Origin: Mycolicibacter longobardus
GTDB lineage: Bacteria; Actinomycetota; Actinomycetes; Mycobacteriales; Mycobacteriaceae
Length of the DNA stretch: 64,000 nucleotides
Direction: 5' to 3'
Assembly (NCBI RefSeq): GCF_002102265.1
Contig: NZ_LQPG01000014.1
Span: forward strand, 78,377 to 142,376
The notes below the pieces were generated by a model. The model was given only the letters and a program-made list of their open reading frames with translations. It had not been told where the DNA came from and did no database searches. The position numbers were made by a program, and so were the translations under genes. Each line of letters begins with the position of its first letter. Positions within the stretch are counted from its first letter, which is position 1. Shown here one piece after another: positions 46,965-57,300 of this stretch.

Positions 46965-47645
46965 TCACTTGCCGAACAAGCGGCTCACCAGGGCCGCGGC
47001 GAACTTGCGGACCCGGTCCAGTTGCTCGGGTTGGACGTTGGTGGGTGGCAGGCGCAGACCCAGGTAGCGCTCCCGGTAGCGCCCACTGCCCAGATAGCTG
47101 GTCAGCGCCAGCATCGAGCGCAGCGGGTCGCCGGGATAAGTGAGGTGAATCTCGTCCTGATAGCGTCCGCCGCACTCGTCGGCGAGCCGGCAGACCTCGG
47201 CGTAATTCTCCTGCCAGAATTCACGGCACACGGTGAACACCGCGAACGGCTTGCCGGCCAGCAGCTTTCGCGCCTCATCTGATTTCAGGAAGGACCGGAT
47301 CGGCATGGCGGGCGCCTTCCACCAGGTCGGTGAGCCGATGCAGATCAAGTCGTAGTCCCCGTCGCGCACCGCGTCGGGAGTGCGGATCTCCCCCGTCTCG
47401 CCCCGCTGTTGGGCTTTGAGCACGCTGAGCATGTCCGGCCACACCCGCTTCAGGGGAAACTGTGAGAAGCGCTGCGAGTAGCGCGGATCGGTGAACTCGA
47501 TACCGGCCTTGACCACCTCACAGCCCCGTTCGGCGAACACCTCACCGGCGGTCTCGAGCACCTTGAGCGACTGCCCGGAGTAGCTGTAGTACAGCAACAG
47601 GATCCGCGGCGCCCGCCCGTTGCGGGCGGTGTTCTCATCTGCCAT
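46965..47645 (-). CDS. Flavodoxin-like protein
   Basis: 226 residues. The FMN phosphate loop is LLYYSYSGQSLKVLE near the N-terminus, and GSPTWWKAPAMPIRSFL is the flavin-stacking loop. The protein is longer than classical flavodoxins (about 150) through its C-terminal half (RYQDEIHLTYPGDPLRSMLALTSYL), so it may be a flavodoxin-type reductase. GGGAGG 5 nt before the ATG at 47645 fixes the start. A 57-bp tandem repeat directly upstream keeps the frame open to 47870, but I do not regard it as coding. First gene of the operon with DUF2505 and nitroreductase. Confidence 0.85.
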   Translation of the reverse strand: MADENTARNGRAPRILLLYYSYSGQSLKVLETAGEVFAERGCEVVKAGIEFTDPRYSQRFSQFPLKRVWPDMLSVLKAQQRGETGEIRTPDAVRDGDYDLICIGSPTWWKAPAMPIRSFLKSDEARKLLAGKPFAVFTVCREFWQENYAEVCRLADECGGRYQDEIHLTYPGDPLRSMLALTSYLGSGRYRERYLGLRLPPTNVQPEQLDRVRKFAAALVSRLFGK

Positions 47646-47656
47646 CTGTGCCTCCC

Positions 47657-47770
47657 GGTTCATGCGGCGGTCCCAGCTTCGGCTCTCCTCCGTCGAGCCT
47701 CGCTGAACCGCCGGGTTCATGCGACGGTCCCAGCTTCGGCTCTCCTCCGTCGAGCCTCGCTGAACCGCCG
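47657..47770. repeat. 57-bp interspersed repeat, two tandem copies
   Basis: Copies 47657-47713 and 47714-47770 differ at one base and are followed by GGTTC, the start of a third unit. Each begins GGTTCATGCG and ends GCTGAACCGCCG. A third copy of the same unit lies inside the PKS gene at 61305-61361. The length is 19 codons, so insertions keep frame. Confidence 0.9.
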
Positions 47771-47810
47771 GGTTCGACCGTGCGGTGCATCGACTGCCCG
47801 TCCAGGGTAT

Positions 47811-47816
47811 TAGGCT
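47811..47816 (+). promoter_or_regulatory. Candidate leaderless -10 element
   Basis: TAGGCT (TANNNT type) ends 7 nt before the GTG at 47824. Confidence 0.4.
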
Positions 47817-47823
47817 CGCCGAC

Positions 47824-48654
47824 GTGGCAGACAAGATCCCCGTCGACCTGCACGGCGCCGCGGCAACCATGTTGACGACGCTTTATCTCAAAGCCCTCGA
47901 CGCCGATTTCGACTCTCCGGTGCTGGGCGATCGGTACGCCAAGGAGGCGGTCGAGCGCATCGACTTCGACTGGGACGCACTCAAAGCCCCCGGCCGGTGG
48001 GCCCCCCTGGTGACGGTGCGCACCGCCCAGTACGACATCTGGGCGCGCCAGTTCCTGGCGGCCAACCCGGAGGCGACCGTCATTCACCTGGGCTGCGGGC
48101 TGGACGCGCGGGTCTTCCGCATCGATCCGGGACCCGGGGTGGCCTGGTACGACGTCGACCAGCCGCCGGTGATCGCGTTGCGCGAGCAGGTCTATCCCGA
48201 CCGACCGGGTTACCACCTGATGGCGACGTCGGCGACCGATCCGTCGTGGCTGGACGAGATTCCCGCCGACCGTCCGGTGCTGCTGCTGGCCGAGGGCATC
48301 AGCATGTACCTGACCGAATCCGACGGTGTGGCACTGCTGCAGAGTGTCGTCGACCGGTTCCCCGCCGGCGAACTGCAGATCGACTTCTACAACTGGTTCG
48401 GGATCAAATCGCAGAAGACTCACCGGCTGCAGCGACAGTCCGGTGCCACGCTGCACTGGGCGGTCAACGACCCAGGCGACATTCTGGACAAGGTCACCGG
48501 AATCCGGCTGCTGACGGCGGCCAATTTCTTCGACGCGGAGACCTTCAACCGGACACCGGCCGGATTCCGGCGAACCAGCCGGGTGGCTCGCGCGGTGCGG
48601 CCGCTGCGCGGCATGCTGCAGTACCACCGCTACGCCTTCGGCCCGGTCAGCTGA
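47824..48654 (+). CDS. Class I SAM-dependent methyltransferase, LCMT family
   Basis: 276 residues from GTG 47824, chosen for the leaderless TAGGCT element 7 nt upstream. Family features: [54 protein letters not shown] loop [16 protein letters not shown] and [13 protein letters not shown]. It is clearly related to, but distinct from, the gene at 6442. Members methylate carboxyls or hydroxyls of unknown small molecules or lipids. Its end overlaps the convergent papA5-like gene by 8 nt. Confidence 0.87.
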   Translation: MADKIPVDLHGAAATMLTTLYLKALDADFDSPVLGDRYAKEAVERIDFDWDALKAPGRWAPLVTVRTAQYDIWARQFLAANPEATVIHLGCGLDARVFRIDPGPGVAWYDVDQPPVIALREQVYPDRPGYHLMATSATDPSWLDEIPADRPVLLLAEGISMYLTESDGVALLQSVVDRFPAGELQIDFYNWFGIKSQKTHRLQRQSGATLHWAVNDPGDILDKVTGIRLLTAANFFDAETFNRTPAGFRRTSRVARAVRPLRGMLQYHRYAFGPVS

Positions 48655-49903
48655 CGCCGGCGGCGTGCTGCTCGGCGATACCGCACAGCAGCGCGCGGAT
48701 CGCCTCCACCGAGCGCTCGGGTTCCGGTCCGTGCGAGTGGTATTCGATGTTGAGCTGCCCGGCGAAGATCTGGGTGAAGTAGATGTCGATCCCCGCGCTC
48801 ACCGCGAAATACAGCTCGCCGTGCGTGGTGGTGACCTTCACGCCGGGTGGCGTTCGCACCGGTGGCACCAGTCCGTTGTTGCTCAACACCACAACGTCGG
48901 GCAGACCGGGCGGGTTGCCGACGTATTGCGGGCTGAAGTGCAGCCGGGACTGCTGAACCACGCCCTCGTCCAGGTCCTTCTGGAAGTTCTCGGCGATGCC
49001 GCGGGCCACCTCGACCAAGTCGGTCTTGGCGTCGATCTCGGCGAGGTAGGTGGCCAGCCCGATCGGGTTGGTGCATCCGGTGGCCGAAACAGGCGGCGAC
49101 AGAAAGTATCTCAAGTCGACGGTGTAGACGTAGGGAACCGGGATGCTGAGTTTGCCGCGCAACTGCCATTCGGCCATCAGCACCGCCGCCGAGAGCACGG
49201 CGTGCAGGCTCAGGTCGTGGGCCCGCCCGAACGCGACCACGTTGTCGGTCTGGCTTTCGGTCAGCCGGACCGACGCCATCGGAACCCGCACCGGCGACGA
49301 CGGCGTCTCAGCGGCGACGGCCCGTCGAGTGGGCGGCAGGTCGTAGGCGAACAGCGCCGGCATGAATCGCTCGATTCCGGAGCGCTTCTGCTTCTCGATC
49401 CCCCGGTCGGCCAGCACCTCTTCGATCGACTGCGGGGCGGGTTCGACATTGATCGCACCGATCCGTCCGGTGGTGACCAGATCGGTGTAGAAGGACAGCA
49501 TCTCCTCGATCAGCGCGTACATGTGGTGGCCGTCGGCGACGGCGTGGTGCACATACAGGGTGGGCTGGGCCTGACCGTCGCGGATGATCAGCCGCAGCGC
49601 CACCAGCGACTCCGTCTGATCGAAATGCGGTGCCGGCGGCTCGTCGTCGGGGCGAGCGAGTTCGATGACCTCGATGCCGTCGGGCATCAGGTCATCGGTG
49701 ACGAACTGGTGCCGCCCGTCGGGCAGCCGCTCGATCCGTCCGGTGAGGATGGGGTGCGCCTCCAGCAGCGCCTCGTAGGCCTCCGAGAGCAGATCGATAT
49801 CGACCGGACCGGTGACGTGCGCGGCCAGGCCCACGAAATTGTGGGTCTCGGCGAGCATCTCCTCGCTGATCGCCAGCTTCCGAATGACCGACGTGGCAAA
49901 CAC
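48647..49903 (-). CDS. papA5: PapA5-like acyltransferase (condensation superfamily)
   Basis: 418 residues, close to M. tuberculosis PapA5 (422). The catalytic motif HHxxxDG is HHAVADG at 119-125 (catalytic His 120, Asp 124). [18 protein letters not shown] is the typical N-terminal strand and helix. PapA5 transfers mycocerosyl groups from the Mas synthase to the two hydroxyls of phthiocerol. Here it follows the PpsE-like gene by 29 nt on the same strand and is probably the last gene of the PKS operon. In M. tuberculosis drrABC separates ppsE and papA5; those genes are missing here. GTG start. The symbol is by homology and position. Confidence 0.85.
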   Translation of the reverse strand: MFATSVIRKLAISEEMLAETHNFVGLAAHVTGPVDIDLLSEAYEALLEAHPILTGRIERLPDGRHQFVTDDLMPDGIEVIELARPDDEPPAPHFDQTESLVALRLIIRDGQAQPTLYVHHAVADGHHMYALIEEMLSFYTDLVTTGRIGAINVEPAPQSIEEVLADRGIEKQKRSGIERFMPALFAYDLPPTRRAVAAETPSSPVRVPMASVRLTESQTDNVVAFGRAHDLSLHAVLSAAVLMAEWQLRGKLSIPVPYVYTVDLRYFLSPPVSATGCTNPIGLATYLAEIDAKTDLVEVARGIAENFQKDLDEGVVQQSRLHFSPQYVGNPPGLPDVVVLSNNGLVPPVRTPPGVKVTTTHGELYFAVSAGIDIYFTQIFAGQLNIEYHSHGPEPERSVEAIRALLCGIAEQHAAGVS

Positions 49904-49932
49904 TTTGGCGGTTCTCTCCTAAATCCTCAAAG

Positions 49933-52900
49933 CTAAGACAGCTCGACCAGGGTCATCTCGCCGTCTTCGGCGTCGGCTTGGTTCTCAGCGGCCAGCTCGT
50001 CCTCGGCGATGGCCTGCCGGACCAGATCCATCACCGCTGCTGAGAACCCGTCGGCGATTGCGCGCACCACGGACTCCGCGATCCGGCGGCTGTCGTGCCA
50101 CCAATCCAGGTGCAGCACACCGCCGGTGCGGTAAACCCGCAGTTCCAGCGCGTGCCCCAGTCCCGGGATCGCCTCTCGCACCGGCATTGCGGTGTCCGGG
50201 TCGAACTGCACCGGAGCGTCGCCGACGGCTGGCAGGTCCGGAATCGCACCCACGTAGGCGAAGTGGATGTCGGCCGGTGCGACCGAGCCGAACAACCTCG
50301 CGGTGGGTGCGTACAGGTAGCGCAGCAGGCCGTATCCGATCCCGTAATGCGGTACGCCGTCCAGCGTTTCGTGGATCTCGTCCAGCAGTTGCCGTGCGCC
50401 TGCCTGGCCGTCGGCAGAGCAGTTCAGCGCGACCGGGTAGATGGTGGTGAACCAGCCCACGGTGCGTCGCAGGTCGACGTCGGGTTTGAGCACCGAACGG
50501 CCCGCTCCCCCCATGTCGACGGCGACGGTGCCCTCCCCGACCGCCGATGCCACGGCCCGGCTCAGCCCGGCCAGCAGGATCTCGTTGATCGGCAGCCGCA
50601 GCCGGCGGCGCGCGTCGTCGATCTCACTGGTGTCCGCGGCGGGCAGGGCCGTGGTGATCTTGGACAGGTCGGCCGCCGATGGTGGTTCGGAGACGTCCGA
50701 GGCCAGCCGCAGGGTTGCCGATTTCGTTGCCTTCAGCCAGAATTCGCGGCTCTCCAGCACCGCCGGGTGGGTGGCGAGTCCGGCGCAGCGCTGCGACCAT
50801 TCAGACCATCCGACACCGACCGGTTGCAGCTCGATGTCGTTGCCCGCCAGCTTCTGGCCGAATGCGGTGAAGATGTCGGTGAGCAGGATGTCGCGGGAGG
50901 CCTCGTCGCCGACGGAGGCGTGCAGGCTCAGGGCCAGGTAGCACAGGTCGCCCGACGCGCCCCGGATGTACAGGGCGGTCAGCGCGGGTGCGGACAGATC
51001 CTGATCGCGGATGTGTTCGGCCAGCATGGTACGCACCGCGTCGTGCTCGGCGGTGAGGCCCTCGGGCAGCGAGTGGGTCGCGATCTCGCCGAACTCACCG
51101 GGCTCGGCGACCTGCTGCTCCCAGGTGCCGGCCCGTTCGGTGATGCGCAGGCGCAGGGCGTCGTGGTGATTGACCACCGCGGTCAGCACCGACCGGACGT
51201 CGTCGACGCTGACATCGGGCCGCAGGCGCAGGATCAGCGGGATGCGCCAGCGTCCGTGCTCGCGCAGACCGTTCTCCAGGAAGTAGGTGAGGTTCGGCGG
51301 GACGGGCGGGTGCTCGACGTCGCCGGGCGCCTGGCGGCCCAGACCACCGGCGGCATAGCGCGCGGTCAGCGCCTTGGACAGTGCCGAAACCGTCGGGTTG
51401 TCGTAGAGGTCCTGCGGGGTGAGGTCCAGCCCCTCGTGGGAGGCGGCCATCGCGACGCTGATCGCCACCAGCGAGTCACCGCCGATGTCGAAGAAGTTGG
51501 CGTTGCGGTCGACTGATCCGACACCCAGGCAGACCGCCCAGATGCGCTGCAGTGTGTCCTCCATCGAAGACCCAGCCGAACCGCCGGCACCGCCGGCGGC
51601 GGCCTGCCCGCCCGCCGCGGCCCCGTTGTTCGCGGCGGCACCGGACACCCAGGTGGCGCCGGCATTGTGTTCGAGCCAATGCCGTTGGCGCTCAAACGGA
51701 TAGCCCGGAACCGTGACGCGCTTGGGCTGGTAGTCGCCGCGCAGCGGACTCCAGTCCACCTCGACACCGGCGGCCCAGAGCTGGCCCAGCGCCAACAGGA
51801 AGGCATCGCGGTCGTCGCGATTCTGGGCGTGGTGACGCATCAGCCGGACGGCGCGGTGCCCGCCCGCGAACTTCGGATTGCGGGCCGCCGAAGCGGTCAG
51901 CGTGGCGCCCGGGCCCACCTCAACCAGGACGCGGTGCGGGTCGCCGAGCACGGTGTCGATCTCGTCGGCGAACCGCACGGTGGCGCGTACGCTGCGCGCC
52001 CACGTCGCCGGGTTGGTCGCCTCGCTGGGCGCCAGCCAGGTACCGGTCAGGTTCGACAGCAACGGGATCTGCGGTTCGTGCAGGGTCTGCCGGGACAGGA
52101 ACGCGGTGAACTCCGAGATCATCGAGTCCATCAGGCGGGAGTGGAACGCATGCGAGGTCCGCACCCGGCGCGCGTTGATCCCGGCCTGCTTGAGCGCCTC
52201 CGAGAACTCGCGGATGTCGGCTTCGGTGCCGGCCACCACGCAGCCGTCGGGGTCGTTGACCGCGGCGAGGTCCACCTCGCCGGTCAGGTACTGGCCGACC
52301 GCGTCGGCGCTGATCGGTACGGCCACCATGACACCGCGCGGCGCGGCGTGCATCAGCCGGGCCCGCATCGCCACCACCTTGATCGCGGTGTCGAGGTCGA
52401 AGACGCCGGCGATGGTGGCCGCGGCGTATTCCCCGATGCTGTGTCCCACCAGCGCCGCCGGACGCACGCCGTAGCTTTCGATCAGCTTCGCCAGCGCGTA
52501 CTCCACGGTGAACAGCGCGGGCTGGGTGCGGTCGGTGCGCTCAAGGTCACGCGAGGAGCCGTCGAAGATCAACGCCCGCAGGTCGAAGCCCAGTTCCGCG
52601 TCGAATCCGGCGACGCAGCGGTCGAAGTACTCGGCGAACACCGGTTCGTTGTCGTACAGCCCGCGTGCCATGCCGATGTGCTGCGCACCCTGGCCCGGGA
52701 ACAGGAACACCACCCGGTCGCTGACTTCGGCTGCCGTGTCGCTCACGCCCTCGCCGACGAAGACGTTCTCGCTCTCCTCGGCGCCCAGCACCGCGGCCGC
52801 GTCGGCGCGATCGGCGACGACCGCTGCCAGCCGCAGGTTGTGCGGGTGCCGTCCCGCCAGTGTGTAGGCGACATCGGGCAGGTTGGGCGCCTCGGCGTCA

Positions 52901-54351
52901 CTGCCGGACAACTCGTCCGCCAGCTCCTTGCGCCCCTGTGCCAGGGCCTCAGCAGTGCGCGCCGACAGCAGCAGCACCTCGGGGCCGGGCTTCGGTGCGG
53001 CGCCCGTCCGCTCCTCCTCCGGCCATTCTTCGAGGATGACGTGCGCGTTGGTGCCACCCACGCCGAAGGAGCTGACGCCGGCACGGCGGATGCCGTCCCA
53101 CTCCCACGGCCCGTACTCGCCGCGGATCCGGAACGGGCCGTTGTCCAGGTGCAGTTCCGGGTTCGGGCTGGTGTAGTGCAGGGTGCCGGGAATGGCCCGG
53201 TGCTTGAGGCACAGGATGGTCTTGATGAGGCTGGCGATACCGGCTGCCGACTCCAGGTGGCCGATGTTGGACTTCACCGAGCCCACATAGCAGGGGCCGG
53301 GCCGCTGTTCCTCGGATACGGCGAAAGCCTGTCGCAGACCCTCGATTTCGATCGGGTCACCGAGCGGGGTGCCGGTGCCGTGCGATTCGACGTAGCTGAT
53401 GGTGGAGGCGTCCACCTCGGCGACCGCGTGCGCTTCGGCGATCACGTCGGCCTGCCCGGCAGCGGTGGGCGCGGCGTAGGTCATCTTGGTGGCGCCGTCG
53501 TTGTTCAGTGCCGAGCCCCGGATCACCGCGTGAATGCGGTCACCGTCGTCGACCGCCGCATCCAAGGCCTTGAGCACCACCACGCCGACACCGCTGGCGA
53601 AGATGGTGCCGTCGGCCCGAACGTCGAAGGGCCGGCAGTGCCCGGTCCCCGACACCATCGAACCCGGCTCGTGCCAGTACCCGACGTGGTGCGGAACCCG
53701 CAGCGACGATCCGCCGGCCAACGCCATATCGCATTCGCCGTTGAGAATGCTCTGGCAGGCCAGGTGCAGCGCGACCAGCGCCGACGAGCAGGCCGTCTGG
53801 ACCGAGAGCGCCGGTCCGTGCAGGTTGAGCTGGTGGGCCACCCGGGTGGCCAGGTAGTCCTTGTCGTTCTGCAGCGACAGGTTGACCATCTCGAAGCTGA
53901 CGCCCTGGCCGAGGATCAGGTTCGGGTCGTAATGCGACATCAGGTTGTGCAGCAGGTAGCCGCTGGTGGTGCTGGTGCCGTAGACACCGACCGAACCCTC
54001 GATCTCCCCCGGCCGGTAACCGGAGTCCTCCAGGGCGTGCCACGCGGTCTGCAGGAACAGCCGGTGCTGCGGGTCCATGGTGCGCGCGGCCAGCGGGGTG
54101 AAGCCGAAGAAGTCCGCGTCGAACTCCTCGATCCCCTCCAACAGGGCGGCACGCCGCACATAGTTGTGGTTGGCCAGCGCCTTGTCGCTCACGCCGGCTG
54201 CCCGCAGCTCGTCCTCGGACAGGGTGACGATGGATTCGGTGCCGTGCCGCAGGTTGTCCCAGAACTTCGTCAGGGTGCGGGCGCCGGGAAACCGCCCGGC
54301 CATGCCGATCACCGCGATGGCGTTCGGCGGCACTTCGTTGTTGGTGGTCAC
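49933..54351 (-). CDS. ppsE: Polyketide synthase PpsE-like (KS-AT-ACP-condensation domain)
   Basis: 1472 residues, near M. tuberculosis PpsE (1488). KS: active Cys188 (QTACSSAL), then ESHGTGT and NIGHLESAAG. AT: Ser638 in GHSIGEYAA with HAFH, the malonyl-type signature. A Gly/Ala linker leads to a carrier domain with Ser960 (GGDSL). Residues about 1010-1440 are a condensation-type domain whose first motif is LHASVGD (His1144) where HHxxxDG is usual. It has no reductive domains, so it adds the last unit and leaves a beta-keto group. Start and stop are coupled by ATGA to the upstream PpsD-like gene. Confidence 0.9.
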   Translation of the reverse strand: MTTNNEVPPNAIAVIGMAGRFPGARTLTKFWDNLRHGTESIVTLSEDELRAAGVSDKALANHNYVRRAALLEGIEEFDADFFGFTPLAARTMDPQHRLFLQTAWHALEDSGYRPGEIEGSVGVYGTSTTSGYLLHNLMSHYDPNLILGQGVSFEMVNLSLQNDKDYLATRVAHQLNLHGPALSVQTACSSALVALHLACQSILNGECDMALAGGSSLRVPHHVGYWHEPGSMVSGTGHCRPFDVRADGTIFASGVGVVVLKALDAAVDDGDRIHAVIRGSALNNDGATKMTYAAPTAAGQADVIAEAHAVAEVDASTISYVESHGTGTPLGDPIEIEGLRQAFAVSEEQRPGPCYVGSVKSNIGHLESAAGIASLIKTILCLKHRAIPGTLHYTSPNPELHLDNGPFRIRGEYGPWEWDGIRRAGVSSFGVGGTNAHVILEEWPEEERTGAAPKPGPEVLLLSARTAEALAQGRKELADELSGSDAEAPNLPDVAYTLAGRHPHNLRLAAVVADRADAAAVLGAEESENVFVGEGVSDTAAEVSDRVVFLFPGQGAQHIGMARGLYDNEPVFAEYFDRCVAGFDAELGFDLRALIFDGSSRDLERTDRTQPALFTVEYALAKLIESYGVRPAALVGHSIGEYAAATIAGVFDLDTAIKVVAMRARLMHAAPRGVMVAVPISADAVGQYLTGEVDLAAVNDPDGCVVAGTEADIREFSEALKQAGINARRVRTSHAFHSRLMDSMISEFTAFLSRQTLHEPQIPLLSNLTGTWLAPSEATNPATWARSVRATVRFADEIDTVLGDPHRVLVEVGPGATLTASAARNPKFAGGHRAVRLMRHHAQNRDDRDAFLLALGQLWAAGVEVDWSPLRGDYQPKRVTVPGYPFERQRHWLEHNAGATWVSGAAANNGAAAGGQAAAGGAGGSAGSSMEDTLQRIWAVCLGVGSVDRNANFFDIGGDSLVAISVAMAASHEGLDLTPQDLYDNPTVSALSKALTARYAAGGLGRQAPGDVEHPPVPPNLTYFLENGLREHGRWRIPLILRLRPDVSVDDVRSVLTAVVNHHDALRLRITERAGTWEQQVAEPGEFGEIATHSLPEGLTAEHDAVRTMLAEHIRDQDLSAPALTALYIRGASGDLCYLALSLHASVGDEASRDILLTDIFTAFGQKLAGNDIELQPVGVGWSEWSQRCAGLATHPAVLESREFWLKATKSATLRLASDVSEPPSAADLSKITTALPAADTSEIDDARRRLRLPINEILLAGLSRAVASAVGEGTVAVDMGGAGRSVLKPDVDLRRTVGWFTTIYPVALNCSADGQAGARQLLDEIHETLDGVPHYGIGYGLLRYLYAPTARLFGSVAPADIHFAYVGAIPDLPAVGDAPVQFDPDTAMPVREAIPGLGHALELRVYRTGGVLHLDWWHDSRRIAESVVRAIADGFSAAVMDLVRQAIAEDELAAENQADAEDGEMTLVELS

Positions 54352-57300
54352 GTTCGGTCTCCTACTTTTCGCCGCGACGCCGCCCGCTGCCGTGCCGCGG
54401 CACGCTGCTGGGCCCGGCTGCGAACACCGCCGGCATCGCTGTCGCCGTCTGCGCCTTCCTGGGTGGCAAGGCCGAGTTGACGGATCAGGTCGGATGCCAG
54501 GTCGGTCAGGGAGGCGCCCTGCAGCAGCAGCGCCACCGGCGGCTCCGCCCCGAAGTCACCGCGGACGGTGTTGCGGATGCGCACCGCCATCAGCGAATCC
54601 ATGCCGAGCTCGGTCAGCGGCCGGGCGGCGTCGATCGCACTGTCCTTGGGGTAGCCCATGATGGCCATGATCCGGGTACCCAACCGTGCGGTGACCACCC
54701 GAGCGGCCTCGGCGGCGTCGAGCTGCCGCAGCGCCTCGGGGCCGGCCCAGTCGTCGTCCTCGCTGTCGAGGTCGAGCTCTTCGGCCAGTGTCGCGAAGTA
54801 CCCGAGTTGCTGCAGTTCCGGGAACGCCGCGGCCACCCGGTCCAGACGCAGCCGGGCCACGCCGACTCGGGACAGGTCGCCGCCGAGAATGGCCTCCAGC
54901 GCCTCCATGCCTTCGGCGGGGTTGATCGGGTCCAGGGCACTGAACTTGAGCTCCTGGGCGACTCCGACCCCGGACCACTGGCCCCAGTTGATGGTGATCG
55001 CCGGCAGCCCCGCAGCCCGTCGCCACGCGACCAGACCGTCCAGCCAGGCGCTGGCCGCCGCGTAGGACGCCTGCCCGGGCGCCCCGAGCAGCGACGAGGT
55101 CGAGGAGAACCCGACCCACCAGTCCAGGTTCTCTCCGGCGGCGCCCAGGGTCGCCTGGTGCAGGCGCAGCGCTCCGGTGGCCTTGGGCGCCCACACCCGG
55201 TCCAGGGTTTCTTTGTCGATGCCGACGACGATCTGGTCGTCGATGACCGCGGCACCGTGGATGACGCCGCGCAGGGTCAGCCCGGTCTCCCCGGCGGCGG
55301 CGACCAGGCTCTCGGCCACGCCCGGCGCGGCCAGGTCTCCGGAGACCACCGCGATCTGGGCCTGCTCCTCAAGCTCGGCCAGCACCGCACGCTGCTCTTC
55401 GGAGGGCTGCGAACGGCTGTTGAGCACGATCCGCCCGGCGCCGTTCTCGATCAGCCATCGCGCCACCACCAAGCCGATACCGCCCAGGCCGCCGGTCAGG
55501 ACGTAGGCGCCGTCGCGCCGCACGGCCGGGGCGCCGGTGGGTGTCAGGTTGGCGCGCTTGAGCCGTTCGGCGTAGCGGTGCTCGCCGCGCCAGGCCACCA
55601 CGTCATCGGTGCTGGCCAGTCCCAGCTCGGTGATCAGCGCCGTCACCGGGTCCGCGGACCCGTCCAAGTCGACCACGCCGGTGCGCAGGTCCGGGTGCTC
55701 GTAGGCCAGCACCCGCACCAGTCCTTTGAGGGCGCAGATCGACGGGTCGCCCGTCTCCCCCGCGCCCACCGTCAGACCGTTGCGGCTGACCAGCCACAGC
55801 CGCGGCGCGGTGCCGTGCCACCCGCTGACGATGGTGCGCACCGTGGATGCGACCGACCAGGCCAGATCGCGCCCGCGGGTGGGCGCCCGGTCTGCTTCCG
55901 GCCCGGTTTCCGAGCCGTCGAAGGAACCGGCGCCGGCCAGAACCAGCACCCCGACCGGAGGCCGGTCCGGGTCGCCGGCGGCCTGCGCGAACGCCTCCCG
56001 CACCGCGAGCTCGCTGGTCAGGTCCGCGGTGATCACCCGACGGCTCTCCGAACCGAATCGGCCGGCGAAATCGGCTGCGAGCGCTTCGCTTTCACCAGGC
56101 TCGGCCAGCACCAGCCAGCTGCCGTCGGGCGCCGCCGACGGCTGCGCGGGCGCAGGCACGTCGATCCACTCGGTGTCGAAGATCTTCTGGGTGAGCGGCA
56201 ACGGGACCGTCCGGCGCTGCACACGCTGCAGATAGATCCCGTTGAGCTCGGCGGTGGTCTTCCCGGTGTCGTCGGTCAGGACGACCCGGCCCACGATTCC
56301 GCCGTCGTCGTGGCTCACCAGCTCGGCGTGGCCGCGGGCTCGGCGGCCGACGTCGCCGAACACCCGGATGGTCTCGACCGCCACCGGAAGGTAGGTGGCT
56401 TCCTCCATACCGGCCGATCCGCTCAGCGACTCGTCGGGCAGAGCCGCGGCCAGGCACTGCAGCGCCGCGTCGAGCATCACCGGGTGAATCCGGTAGCCGC
56501 GGTGCGCGGTTGCCTCGTCGGGCAGCACGATCTCGGCCTCCGAGGCGCCGCCGGGTTTGCGGACGATCCGGGTCAGGGCGGCGAAGGCCGGCCCGTGCTG
56601 CAGCCCGGTGCGGCGCAGTGCCGCGTAGAGGTCCGCGGGTGACAGGGTGGTGCCGCCACCGCTGGTTTCCGGCCGCGGCGCCGGCTCTCCCGGGGCCGTC
56701 GGGGCCACCCGGGCCACCGCATGCCGCGACCAGGATCCGCCGGGAGCGCGGGAATGGATCTCGACCCGCAGCTCATCGGAGCCGTCGGCATCGTGCAGCA
56801 GCCGAGTGGTCACCTCGGTGCGGTCGTCGACCCGCAGCATCTGTTCGACCTCGACCCGGTCCACGGCCACCGCTGACGCGGGCAGGCCCAGCGCTTCGCC
56901 GGCCGCAGCCAGCGCCATCTCGGCGAAACCGGTTGCGGGCATGACGACCTGGCCGTGCACCTTGTGATGGGCCATCCACGCGATGAGGTCGGTACCCACA
57001 TCGGCCTGCCAGACATGGCCGTGGCCCGACGGCAGCTCGACGTGGATGCCCAACAGCGGATGGGCGTCGGCCGAGTGCCGGTTGGCGGCGACCGGGGCCG
57101 CCCAGTACCGCACGTGCTGCCACGGCCGGGGCGGCAGATCTACGCGCCCGACCCCGCCGTCGGGTTGCGGCGCTTCGGCCGGCGGCGGCGCGACGGTGGC
57201 CAGGTTGGTGTGGAAGCTCAGCGCCTCGGGCTGGTCACGGAGCAGCGTGCCGGTCACTGCGCTGTCGCCGGAGGGCCGCGCTGATTCCAGGGTTCCGTTG

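Noticed and set aside
47657..47770. CRISPR array or N-terminal extension of the flavodoxin-like gene
   Set aside because: The units are directly adjacent with no unique spacers, so it is not a CRISPR array. The true start has a GGGAGG site downstream of the repeats, so the repeat peptide is not part of the protein.
51667..54480. A 937-residue plus-strand open frame
   Set aside because: Antisense to the PpsE-like gene. No recognisable domain.
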